Below the pieces are notes generated by a model, which made no database searches, was not told the DNA's origin, and saw nothing but the letters and a program-made list of their open reading frames with translations. 64,000 nt of DNA from Vanessa cardui (lineage: Eukaryota > Arthropoda > Insecta > Lepidoptera > Nymphalidae), in contig NC_061154.1 of assembly GCF_905220365.1 (NCBI RefSeq), positions 15,314,001 to 15,378,000 on the forward strand, written 5' to 3'. A program made the translations under genes and the position numbers. This document shows positions 1 to 11,500 of this stretch, piece after piece (position 1 is the first letter of the stretch; each line of letters starts with the position of its first letter).

Positions 1-178
1 TCTTGTAGAGTATTATTTTTTTGAAATTTCGTTCTGTTTCAAATTTTTTAAATTCAGAATTTTGTATTTGAATATTACTCACTTGTGAAATTCAAATAAG
101 TGTAAGCTTCAATCTTATTCTGACAATTATCTTGCACACATTTTTCTGTGTTCTTTAAATTTTAATATAACCTACACA
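1..178 (+). promoter_or_regulatory. Upstream region / 5'UTR of Prx6 gene
   Basis: AT-rich sequence before the Prx6 start codon. It presumably holds the proximal promoter and 5'UTR. I see no clear TATA box or initiator that I would trust. The window starts here, so the promoter may be incomplete. Confidence 0.4.
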
Positions 179-264
179 ATGGTGCTTCTTGGAGATGTTT
201 TTCCCAATTTTACAGCCAATACTACAGAAGGCAAAATAGATTTTCACGATTGGCTTGGTGAATC
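179..264 (+). CDS. Prx6: Prx6 exon 1 (coding)
   Basis: Encodes residues 1-28 plus two bases of Ser29. The donor is gtaagt. It ends inside the GXSXG motif. Confidence 0.93.
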
Positions 265-3200
265 GTAAGTATTTTTTTTATTTTAATAAATTATTTTATA
301 ATATTATTTCTGATAAAACAGTAGTGGTCAGGAGATATGTAAACATAAGGTATAAAATTGAAGCGACTAATATTTGTCATATTTACGTACTTTAGTAGCG
401 CTTTTGCTTTTATGTCTCCTATCGTTATGATAGTTAGTTATTAATTTCGGGATATTTACCATGTTTTTTATTTTTTTAATAATTATTCGGTGAAGCTCGA
501 TATTTCGACATTATCTACGAACGTCTTGTTCTCGTGAACAAGACTTTCACATGGTAAATATTCCGAAATTAATAACTAATAATTTATTAATAATAACCAT
601 GTTAATTTAAAATCGTTATGATAGTGCATACAAGGAATGCATTTACTAAAAGTGCTTAATTTCTCTAACAAAATGGTGCATTGTTCTTGAGCCCCGGTTT
701 TTATTATTGTAATCGGAAACACTTCTATCCATCACTTACAACAATACTTTTAAGAAGTAGCTGTTGTTGTACATTTTTTATATATATACATTATGCAGAA
801 TTCAATTAAGAAATTATGAAAATAATATTACAGTACAGATTAATTTAATTTATATTTAGAAATACGTAAGCAACATGCAAGTTACTGGGTTTTTAAATTT
901 GTCCACATTTTAGTAACTAAAATAATGGATTAATAAGTAACAAAAAATTTATAATAGTCTGTAGTAATAGGTAGTAAAAACTTTTTGTCATGTTGATATT
1001 ATCAATTCCAGGTGGGGTATTTTGTTCTCACATCCATCTGACTTCACACCTGTGTGTACAACGGAACTCTCTAAAGTCATTACATTGCTGCCTGAGTTTA
1101 AAAAACGCAATGTCAAAACTATTGGCTTGTCCTGTGATTCGGTGACTTCGCACATGGACTGGTGCAAAGACATAAAAAGTTATGCTGGTATGTATTTCAC
1201 TATATAATAACATTTTAAAAAACACTGCCAAATTAACTTAATCATTCATAAATGTAATAAAATCCATAGTAGTATTTTGTAAGTGATTTTAAACAGTTAT
1301 AAAAAGTTAGTCAATTATAAGCTGTCATATGTTTGTAATTTTAATTTAGCAGGTGTATATATATTATGATAATGCAATATTTGAAATTACTAAGCTTAGA
1401 ACAATAATTTTCTTCAGGATGCCATGAAGATGAGAAATTCCCATACCCTATAATCGAGGACAAAGACAGGAATCTTGCCAAGAAGCTAGGTATGCTAGAC
1501 AAAGATGAACTGGATACAGCTGGCATGCCATTAACTGCTAGGGCTGTATTTATTATAGACTCAAACAAGAAATTTCGACTGTCTCTGTTATATCCCGCTA
1601 CAACAGGCAGAAACTTTGAGTAAGTATGTTCATACATACTATCAAGATATGTAATGAATAGATATTTCGTGTTTTATTTATAACAGACAAGTAGCTTCCT
1701 TACCTTTACATCAATGTAGTAAAATTTCCAATTACAACATTTGCCTATTTAAGAAAATGTTCTATTCGCAGAAAACTTTAGATTCTAATAGATCATTTTA
1801 TCCAATCAGATTATAGTGACTCATTATTTATTAAAACTATTCAAATTCATTTAATTTTTATTATGATCCTCTGAATGGTGGTATATGATACCCTCAAATC
1901 ACGGATAGTTTTTTTTAATGAGACATTTTTGGTGATGTCTGTGATATTAGGTCTGTTGTTTTCATTCTCCAAAATTGTTTAAATAAAGTATACCACTAGC
2001 ATGTGTATGCACTCACAAATAAGTAAAAAGTTTTGCATGAGCATTATTGGGCAATGTGTTGCTGGATTGGTACACCATTCTCTCTATTTCTATTATACAT
2101 TCTATAAAATTAAGAATTATTAACAAACTAGTGTACACCATCTTAACTTTTATAAATATTGTTACAGTGAGATCTTGAGAGTGATAGATTCCTTGCAGCT
2201 AACCGACAAGGCAAAAGTAGCAACTCCTGCAAATTGGAAGGTTAGTTCATTTATTTATATATTTATGCTTTATTGCACCAACACTTAATGCTACATTATA
2301 CTTAAGGATTAATATTTAAAAAGTTGCATGAATACAACAGGTGGCCTTATCGTTAAAAAAGCTACCTTTTCCAGGTAATTTTTCACTTATATAAATATGC
2401 AATTTTATATGTGGATAGTTATAGATAGACAAACCCTGGATTAAAAAATTCACTCTTGAATAGTTTTTATTGATAAAATTCCAAATGTATTACATTTAAT
2501 AATAATGTAAATAATATTACAAGAGAACACAGAACTCAGTAAATGCAGAATTGTTCAGTAATTCATATTCAATGATTTGAGTGAGTGAGTCCTAATTTTT
2601 TCGTTTGGACAAAATCAGACAATAATAGAAAATATAACTGGTTATAATGATAGCAGTCAAAAAGTGAAATATGTAAATAATAAGTATAATAACAATAAAG
2701 AATCGCCTTCAGATTAATAATATGAAGATGCAGTAAAATATCTGTAGTATGATATAAATACATGTAATTTAAATATTATAATAGTCATTTATCATTAGAA
2801 CTAAAAAGATGTTATATTTTAGAATGAGCTCATATTGTCTTATCAGAAATGAATGTGGTCATATGTAACGGCAGATTATTTTTATTGAATATTTTCAGTG
2901 TAAATCTTCAACAAAAAACATTCTGAGAATAAACATGCTAAATATAATGATACAAATTACATAATAAAATATTCAGCTAGTTTTGCGTGATAAGTTTTCA
3001 AAAGGCAAGTCAATTTTATAATTGAGAAAATAAAATGGTCCAAGAATTGGTCCCTGGGAAACCTGTATCATTCAAAAATATTGATTATAAATTAATATGT
3101 TCAACAGAATATATTATTTCAATATGTATCCAAAACAATCTTTGTTAAAGTAGTCAGCAGAAGAGTTATTTTGGTTATGTATACTAATATTATGAATATG

Positions 3201-6200
3201 AACGTAAATAGTCGTTTCAAATTTGTTATGGAATATAAAGTCCGTCGGTAGACAATAGGGTATAGACTTTTTCATTCTACCCTAAGGGAGTAAATAGAAG
3301 GGTTTGTGTGCTATATGAAGGTGAAGTTATTATTAATAATAAATTTTATTCATGCGGAGAAGGTTCAGATATTGTCTTATTATTTAAAATGATACTACTA
3401 ATTTGTAAAGTATTATTTGATAAGCGATTGCGAGGGCCACGGGTTATTTTCTAAATTTATATTTGTTTTAAATAAACAAAAATTGAAATGTTGCAATAAA
3501 TAAAAATATGTATTCTCACTGACAGACTTGTGAAGTCATAAAAGTTATTGGCATATGCGGAGTGTCATGTAATTATCCATTGAAACATCTGTCTTGGACT
3601 GCATAGAATCATAAGATCGTTCTAGCATTCACGATCTGACCTTTATTGTGCAAAAGAAGGCACGCTCGAATAAACTTGCCTTCTTTTGCATAAGTTGTTT
3701 TTTCTGTAAATTTATTGTAGTCCTCATACCTTTTATCGTGCCATTCCCATGTAACAATTTTCAAGTGCCACCAAAAGATATATGTATTATAATATTTTAT
3801 TTTAAAAATTGTTAAATTATCTTTTCATTATTACTGGATATACCCTAGGACCTGAATAAGAGCGATATCCATAAACTTATAAATATACAACGCAACAACA
3901 AACTAGCCTAGCCTTCTTGTAATCTCGTATTATAATATTTTATTTTAAAAATTGTTAAATTATCTTTTCATTATTACTGGATATACCCTAGGACCTGAAT
4001 AAGAGCGATATCCATAAACTTATAAATATACAACGCAACAATAAACTAGCCTAGCCTTCTTGTAATCTCTGTCATTGGGTTCTCTTATACTTGCGCTGAA
4101 TCGTCGCGTTATACAATCATTAAAATTATATTATATAGCGCATTTTGACCTTTTGACGTCACTCGATTACGAATTCAACAAATAACTCGGACCGTAAGAA
4201 ATATGCAGTAATTAAGGAAATTGAAAATTGGAAAATGTCAGTGCTATCTGGGTCAGTGCAAGAGGTATTCTCTCGTTAAATACTGTTTGAACATGAGGTG
4301 AAGATATTGCATCAAAATTGAAATTGCGTGTTGAGTATTTACAGTAATGGTGAAAAAGAAAAAAATACATTTGTCATAATCGAAATAATTTTATAAAGCA
4401 ATTGAAGCATAAATTCTCGCGCGTATATATACACGCACCTTTTTTTTATTGTACGTAAATCTTGCATTTGCTTGTTAATTTTTCTTGTTGTTATAATTTT
4501 TTTAGATGCATGTTTCTAGATCTATCCAATACTCGTGTACATTTTGGTCTGAAAGTGCATGTCACCATAATACTGTAAATACCGTTAGATTATAATCTAT
4601 CTCACAGGTTGTGAACTATCTAAAGATTGTGAACCGTAATATACTACACACTGCTTGCAAATTAAAGCATTATTTTTCGGTTTGATTATAATCTATCAAT
4701 TGTGAGTAAAAGATTTATACAGTAACTAGTTTCAATTCATATTTGTATATAAATATTTAAGCATTTAATGTTGTTAATTCTTACGTTAATAAAATCTTGA
4801 ATATTGTGAGTTAAATTATAAGAAACTAACCTAACATATATGAAGTTTTAAACTATCGAAATTGTATATGTTTTATTGTGAATCTTTCGACAATTTATAA
4901 TTAGATAGATTATAATCTAAAGATATTTACAATTTTCGTTGATATACATACATATATTATAAAACAATCTAATATGAAATTTGTAGTTAAATGGCAATGT
5001 TAATTGGTTGGAAATTTATATTAAAAAAAGCATTTGTTGCATTGAGGTCTATCTTGATCCAAATTAGGTTACAGATAAAATATAATAAAACAAAAGTTAG
5101 TATTCAGAATATTTTTATTTAATTATTTTCTACTAGATTTTTATATAACTGTAACGTTCATAAGCAGATATTTTCGAAATTAAAAAAAAAATTAACGCAC
5201 TTCTTATCTTCGTCAAATTAGTAACATTAACATATTAAAATGACATTATAAGTGTGTTTGACATCCTTAGGTCATAATGACGACGCTCTTTAATGTATTT
5301 CTTTTCTAAACATACGATAAAGCATACTCATAAAAATGTTTCAAATCAAATCAATTTTATACAAGTAAACTTCACAATTAATCGTTTTTGAATCGTCAAT
5401 AATTAAATACTCTACCATTTTAACGAGATTACCTACATGTATCATAAATTTATTTAGTACAGTTTATACTTCGTATTATATTTCGTCATTATCTCAAAAA
5501 ATAATTAAAATGTAATAAGACAGAAATTAAAGTTTGACTCATCAAAAGCATTTTTCTTTATTTTTGATTTCACCTCTGCTAATTAGTTAAGTATTCATAA
5601 AGTATTCATAATATTATTAATATTGTTTAATATGATATATATTTGTAATTAAGTTATGATATAATTATGAAGCTTATCTTTATAATAGTAACGTCCGTTC
5701 TTCTAACAACTCATATCCGTAATAGGCACCGTGAATGATATATTGTTGTTTTTTCCAGTTCCTTTTATAAAAATCAATAAATATTGTATTAAATCACGAT
5801 AACCACGAAACATTATGCTATAACTTCATAATATCAATAAATTATGTATAAATACATATTTTTTACTTTAAATATCAACATTAGTAACACATCATACACA
5901 TTAAATACTAAAAAGGTATCGTAAAGGTGCGTTTACACGAAAATATGTTTATCTTTATTTTTATTTAATAGATTTGTTCGCGTTAAATCTTAAACAGCTA
6001 TACATACAGCTACTGATGAGTAATAACACATATGTAATGACATAGACTTCCCATCAATTTATAACCTAATCCAACCGCAAGAAAAGGTTGAGGTAAATAA
6101 ATAACTCTGACATTTAATTGACTCGATATAATTCGGTCGGTTCGCGAAATTAATTTTCATTCATTTTTAATGCCGTCGAAATTGTTGCTGGAACATTGGA

Positions 6201-7640
6201 AGTAAAATTAAAATTGATGTAAAGAGTTAAGTGGAATAGAGTTGTATTATAAATAAAATATTTCTCAATAACTAATACGTCAATATGAGCTCACAAATAT
6301 TTAATTTGATCGACATACAAAAAATTAACAGATAATGTAGCTCAAATAAAACCGAGGTCAATGGTCCTATAGCTTTTTGATGTCATAATAAAAAGAGTTT
6401 AGGTACGTGTGGCTAAAACAAAAGTTTAGATTATGGCGAAAATAGTTTTTGTTCGACACTTTCACTTTTGGTTCAATGGCTTGGGATTATGTCTTTTGGC
6501 ACACACAGTTCATAATCTGGATTAGCACAGAGATTAATATTTATCCCTAACACCTGCATACTAGACATTAGACGCGGGTGAAACTGCAGTCGGAAACTAC
6601 CATTCAACCGCGCGATCGTCTGTTCTTAACCAACTCTGCCAACTTTTGATATTTACCGCTTCAAAACGAACACGATTTTCGACTTGTTCTGTTGAACTGT
6701 TTTTTGTATTCCACTTACAGAAACTTGAAACAACACGTGTTGACGACAAAAAAGTATTATTTCTTGTGAGAAGGTGACAGATATTTTTTGGCAAAAATCA
6801 AACGATTCGGCTTATGCCACTTACTGTAAACTATTTCAACTATCTCGAGTGTTTTATAATTAAATAAATTATCTGTTTCCTCAAAATATACGATTGAACG
6901 CGCAGTGATAAAGAACGAAAACATATATGAAATTTTTCGGTATTTACATATTGGGCCATGTTTTTGTTGTAACCACGTTGTGTTAAACAATCTTAAACAA
7001 TATAATTTTACCAGATTTTCTTGTAATTTCACTTTAGTAAATTTCTTTTTACAATTCAATGTAACTCTTGATCTTTAATACTATTTGTGCGTATGTCCGG
7101 TTTTCTCTCGCATTACGTATTTAAAGATTTGTGCGTATACGTATCTGAAACGACATTTAAATGGAATTATGTAGGTACCTGACTTATACAGAGTTATAAT
7201 TCAGTAATTGAGTTTCCCGCATCTCGTAATAACTAAACTATAGTGCTTAAGCTGTCAATTCATTCGGACCGGGTTCGTATAAAAGTATTTCCCGTCAAAA
7301 TAAATGTATTTCTTACGTCTAATTGAACATTACTAAGTTTCCTTTTTATAATCAATGTTAAAGGAAATAAATAGTAATTAATTCTATTTGCCATGACATA
7401 TAAAAAAGAATGTGTCTTGCATACAGACTTGGTTCTAACGTTCTCGTTGCGTAAAAAGACACGATACGACAAGTAAATACGGACTTTTATCGGTTTTAGA
7501 TGGGCGACGATTGCATGGTTCTACCGACTGTTCCCGAAGATCAAATAGACAAGATGTTCCCGCAGGGTGTCACGGTGGTGCCTTTACCTTCCGGAAAGAA
7601 ATACCTTAGGAAGACTCCGTGCCCAAAAATTGAATATTAA
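179..7640 (+). CDS. Prx6: 1-Cys peroxiredoxin (peroxiredoxin-6 family), complete, 5 exons
   Basis: Join 179-264, 1012-1187, 1418-1619, 2168-2240, 7500-7640 gives a 225-residue protein, close to the usual 220-224 of the family. All introns are GT-AG and the frame is unbroken to TAA at 7638-7640. Prx6 enzymes reduce hydrogen peroxide and phospholipid hydroperoxides in the cytosol using one catalytic cysteine. The thioredoxin-fold core has HPSDFTPVCTTE (peroxidatic Cys44), GLSCD (Cys70) and MPLTARAVFIID, followed by LSLLYPATTGRNF. The C-terminal extension has KVATPANWK, then GDDCMVLPTV and PLPSGKKYLR, as in insect 1-Cys Prx. GESWG at 27-31 preceded by His23 matches the GXSXG lipase-type site of mammalian PRDX6, so phospholipase A2 activity is possible but inferred. 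No 2-Cys resolving-cysteine motif is seen. The start is the first ATG, followed by the family's short N-terminus (MVLLGDVFPNF). Confidence 0.96.
265..1011 (+). other. Prx6 intron 1
   Basis: AT-rich intron with a GT donor at 265 and an AG acceptor at 1010-1011. Its only recognisable content is the inverted-repeat insertion at 434-611 with its 13-bp flanking duplication. Confidence 0.85.
434..611. mobile_element. Short inverted-repeat insertion, possible Penelope-like fragment
   Basis: Perfect 13-bp direct repeats, ATCGTTATGATAG, flank the element at 421-433 and 612-624 and look like a target-site duplication. Within it, arms 434-464 and 549-579 are reverse complements over 31 nt with one mismatch. 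A second stem, GTCTTGTTC/GAACAAGAC, lies inside. The core reads CGAAATATCGAGCTTCACCG on the minus strand, which from memory resembles sequence in Penelope-like retroelements. The family call is inference; the insertion is seen directly. Confidence 0.7.
1012..1187 (+). CDS. Prx6: Prx6 exon 2 (coding)
   Basis: Encodes residues 29-87 and the first base of codon 88, including the peroxidatic PVCTTE motif and the GLSCD strand. The acceptor is ...ttccag and the donor gtatgt. Confidence 0.95.
1418..1619 (+). CDS. Prx6: Prx6 exon 3 (coding)
   Basis: Encodes residues 88-154 and part of 155. It includes FPYPIIEDKDR, GMPLTARAVFIID and YPATTGRNF, the second half of the thioredoxin-fold core. The acceptor is ttcttcag and the donor gtaagt. 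Confidence 0.95.
1620..2167 (+). other. Prx6 intron 3
   Basis: A 548-bp AT-rich intron. I see no gene or recognisable repeat in it. Confidence 0.8.
2168..2240 (+). CDS. Prx6: Prx6 exon 4 (coding)
   Basis: A 73-base exon encoding DEILRVIDSLQLTDKAKVA and then TPANWK, with its 3' end in phase 0. The acceptor is ttgttacag and the donor gttagt. Confidence 0.94.
3649..3690. repeat. Perfect hairpin, 14-bp arms
   Basis: TGCAAAAGAAGGCA at 3649-3662 is the exact reverse complement of 3677-3690, with a 14-nt loop. The stem is too short for a typical pre-miRNA. It may be the core of a decayed foldback element. Confidence 0.7.
3784..4069. repeat. Tandem duplication, 2 x 143 bp
   Basis: 3784-3926 is repeated directly at 3927-4069. 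The one difference I see is C at 3899 against T at 4042. The copies abut exactly, so this is a young duplication. The unit itself is not recognised. Confidence 0.93.
4574..4931. mobile_element. MITE-like element with 29-bp terminal inverted repeats
   Basis: 4574-4602 and 4903-4931 are inverted repeats with two mismatches in 29 nt. The inner 18 nt (TTAGATTATAATCTATCT) match perfectly. Each arm contains the 14-nt palindrome TAGATTATAATCTA, and a related GATTATAATCTATC lies inside near 4685. There is no coding capacity, so it would be non-autonomous. I could not identify a target duplication. Confidence 0.7.
7500..7640 (+). CDS. Prx6: Prx6 exon 5 (terminal coding exon)
   Basis: Encodes residues 180-225: MGDDCMVLPTV, then QIDKMFPQGV and VVPLPSGKKYLRKTP, with TAA at 7638. 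The acceptor is cggttttag and the phase is 0. This is the conserved C-terminal tail of 1-Cys Prx, which supports joining it across the 5.3 kb intron. Confidence 0.94.
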   Translation: MGDDCMVLPTVPEDQIDKMFPQGVTVVPLPSGKKYLRKTPCPKIEY

Positions 7641-7775
7641 AATGTAACCGTTTAATATTTAACATATTAAAATATACTATCGAAACTGTTTATGTGATAA
7701 ATTTGCACGTTTATATTATATGGCCAAATATGTGCACCTGTTATATTTTAAAATAAATGAATTAATAAAACTGAA
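7641..7775 (+). terminator. Prx6 3'UTR with polyadenylation signals
   Basis: AATAAA occurs at 7752-7757 and again at 7764-7769, about 110-130 bases after the stop codon. A T-rich stretch follows. The cleavage site itself cannot be read from sequence. Confidence 0.7.
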
Positions 7776-8355
7776 ACTTTTTTTAGTTATTTAATTTTAT
7801 ATTTTAATAGTTTACGAATTGCCTCACTATTTAACCGTTTTTTGGAAAACATGTTGATGAATCTGAGTGTAGAATAAAAATAAAAAACCTAAAAACGAAA
7901 ATTATAATACCTACGCTATCAGGAACTCAAACAAAACTTGTCCGATCTCATAACGTTTCTGCGTCAAGGCGATTGAGCTTGACCAAATGTCTCGTTCATT
8001 TTCGGAGTTCGAATTTAAAACTCGAAGCAATCACACTTACTGCTGTTTTTGTAATCGTCGCGATCGGATCTCATGATTGCACGGTGAGCCAATAAGTGTA
8101 TAGACTACCCCAGTGAGAGAATTATTATGAAAGGACGTTATCTAGTTTAAGGATTGGCATAGTGGCCCGTGGACTGAGTGCAAGCAAATAGTAGTGAAAG
8201 CCTTCGCTTTCATCGTAGTGGGGCGTGCGGCCGCCGGTGGCGTTGTAGAGCGAGGCACAACAAAAGTGAAGGTGGTTGGAAGCGAGTAGCTCACGGTGAG
8301 TCGGTAACTCGCTAGCGTGACTGTAGGTCGTGTCGCGTTCGTGCCCGGTCCCGTG
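7776..8355 (+). promoter_or_regulatory. Intergenic region and 5'UTR/promoter of the FReD gene
   Basis: Short intergenic stretch that turns GC-rich from about 8160, unlike the surroundings, as expected near an insect promoter and 5'UTR. A GGTGAGT-type donor at about 8295 could mark a non-coding first exon. The transcription start is not determined. Confidence 0.45.
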
Positions 8356-8519
8356 ATGTACAGGTGGTGGTTGGTGGTGGTGCTGGCAGCGGGCGCAGCG
8401 GCGGCGGGAACCCGTCTGCCGCGGACTTCGCCGCCCGCGCCTGCGCCCGCGCCCTCTCCCGCAACTCGTTTGCCCCAGAGGAACTTTACTATTTCTTCCC
8501 GTTCTTCGGTTAGAAACAG
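8356..8519 (+). CDS. FReD gene exon 1 (signal peptide)
   Basis: Encodes 54 residues plus two bases. The chosen ATG at 8356 gives a short basic start and a hydrophobic [14 protein letters not shown] core. The frame is open upstream to a GTG at 8317, but without an [13 protein letters not shown] run and an N-glycosylation sequon (NFT) follow the signal peptide. The donor at 8520 is gtcagt. Confidence 0.8.
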
Positions 8520-11500
8520 GTCAGTTGCATTTCCAGTACCCCGAACAATAAGCTAAGTTATCCATCTACAAATGTATCGGTGACATTAACTAATGCAAGA
8601 TCTCAAAGGGCAGTAGCTGAGATCTCATACGTTTGCAGGTGTTTCGCTTGGAGTTTACTTTGTGAATATTGAGATAAATATATTACAGCGAGTCTTAAAG
8701 TTCATCGTAGATTAATGTAACTGACATTTATTCCGTAACCGCACTTATTATAACGTAGTCTGTCAGTCTTCTTTCAATTCGTTTGCTTAATGACTGAATG
8801 ATCTATTAAATAGTTTGAAAGAAAAACTTAACCAACTATTATTTCAAAATGTCATGTGTTTGAATATTCGCATTTTAATTGTTATTGACACACTTTATCG
8901 CAGCCTTGTTTAATATTTACAAACTTAGTTCTAAAGGCGATTTGAAAATCAAATTTTAGGCCTCATATTATTATGACGTATAGCACATTTATCGCAGCTA
9001 TTCCCGATTTATTGTATAATACAGAATCTTGTTAATGAATTGTACGATCGGACCGGACGATCTATACTATTCCCGTGTACATACTATTCCTGGATACATA
9101 CAATTCGAATAAGACACCTTAGCACCAAATCCCATACGATTAACTAGAAGACTTCTTAAAATATTACTTTACAATGAGTAACTTATATTGTTTTTATTAA
9201 TACTTAATATAAAATTATTGTAATATTAATAATTGAGAACTTTTATTTGTTGTGTCCGGATGCACAGAAACTGCTGATCTGATAAATATTAAAGCATTAA
9301 TATATTTATCAGATCAGCATTTCAGGACGGATATGAGTATATTATAAGGTTTTCAGTTAGCTTTTGAGTTTCATAATTCAACATCTAAAATTAAAATATA
9401 CGAAACATAAAATTTTAGAGAAAAAAATATTCTGAATAACTTCGTGTATGTTTAATATAAAGCAAAAGTTATTTGTAGACCACTGAAAGTCTGCAAAGGG
9501 CACCTTATTGATGACTTAAGACCAGTCAGACAATATCAACATTAATTGGATTAAATGTTATTTTTTTTATTTTGTTTTATATTAAAAATCGCCTTTCACA
9601 ATCTGGAAATTTAAGTAACTATTTATACATATAGATAGATAGATCACCTGTCTTATTGCTGATTGTTTTTGTTGCTTATTTTATTGGTTAAAAATTAAAA
9701 AAATATTGATGACCATTTTTTAATTATTTAAAAATTTTAAAATGGGATAAAACTGCAACTGCTACCCGTGCGAAGGGACTTGAAGCCGGTATAAAATAAT
9801 ATAAATTCAATCGTGCTATAAAACATAAGTAATAAAGGTTAATTGTGGCGTGTGGATGTAGACCATTCACTTTGGGTGTAGGTATTAAAATTTATTTGTA
9901 ATTTGATTTATATTTTTTGTTTCCTTTCAAGAACAATCGCCGGTTTATAAATATCGATTTATAAAAAAAAAAAAAAAAACATCTGGTTATTGCAGTCAAA
10001 ATATATAATTAAGAATGTATATTTTGGATACAAAAGGTAAACTCACTATTCGGGTCAAAAAACTGAAGAAGAATCAGGTGAATCCAGTTCATCGTTGCTG
10101 TGTGAAAAAAGGCGATAAACACATTTTTATAATATGTGTAGGGATCTCAAACTAATGAAACTTGATTTCAAATTACGACTCGATCAGGGAACGGAAAGAG
10201 ACATATGTATTAGTTTTTATAAATTTGGTACAGATGTTTACAGGTTCTTATTAATATTAGTTAAACATAAACGACAAAATAAAAATCGTATGTTGTATAT
10301 TACACAAGTCGGATATGAATCTTCAGGGTGAAATTGATTAGAAGTTTGAGTGCGACGCAACAATACAAACACTTTGGTCGTTGTGCGACATATTCAAAAG
10401 GCTTAAATTATATAAATTAATGAGTTTTTTAAATCAATTTTATTACCACCCGAAAGATAATTTCCAGAATATAATTTCGTAGCATTGAAAAGTATTGCCT
10501 TGAATCAATGACTTGCAAAAAACTTAATAATATAAAATCATAAAATATGGAGTGTTTAGTAGTCGCGAAGACGCGAAACCTCTTTTATGACATTCCTGTT
10601 GACCACACCAACACATAACACCTTAAAAAGTTGCGTTTCTGTTAATTATCAAAAAATTATATAATGTTTTGACATTTAGTTATTTCAATGTAACGTACTA
10701 TTAAATTGAACTTAATATTACGTAAACACTCCATTTTACATATTTTTTGGAACTGAGCGTTCTATTGTTGCAAATGATTTTGATAAAATACTGTCAATTT
10801 TATATTTAAGGTAAACAATATTTTTATTGCCTTGAAGATGGTATAAAATATAAGGGCTTTTTCGTCATTACTTATTTTATTTTATTAATATTTAATTTGG
10901 TAGGTAATCAATTTAAAGAAAACCCTATATAATGCCACTACCTAAATATACCAGCTCCACATGGTTAAAAATAATTAACATCAGTTAAGACGAAATAATA
11001 AAGTAAAAAAGATTTGATTAAAATCGAACTTTTTGATTCTGAGATGATCGTCATAAATCAACGTATACATATTATAAAGCAGTTTGCTTTATATTACAGT
11101 ATTGGAAGAAGAAAAAAACAATTCTATACTCGATAAAATATTAATAGCACGCAGTTTGGCATTGATCAATACATCTTTTATTAAGTAGATCAATTCAATG
11201 TTATTATTTTGATGTCGTGATTAAAATTGCGTGTTATGTGTAATCAAGAGAAGATTTCCTAGCCGCATACCGCGCGCATCTCTTCGCTTTCCATTTTCCG
11301 TACACTGATAAATTATTTTGCTATTGTTATAATACAACCATTGTAATGGCCGAGGCGATATGTTTGTATGAAATATTAACTCCGAACATGACAGGGAAAC
11401 ATATTCATGGTCACATTCACTTCCTCGATACCGGCTACTGTGAACCGAATTGTGTTCGCTACGCGAGTTTAAGAATATTTTGTGAAATTTTCACATGCCA

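Larger units (their letters stand above)
2241..7499 (+). other. Prx6 intron 4 (5.3 kb)
   Basis: Large AT-rich intron before the last coding exon. It holds a possible repeat fragment near 3240-3330, a perfect 14-bp-arm hairpin at 3649-3690, a 143-bp tandem duplication at 3784-4069 and a terminal-inverted-repeat element at 4574-4931. I recognise nothing from about 4930 to 7500. Short open frames there show no family features. Confidence 0.8.
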
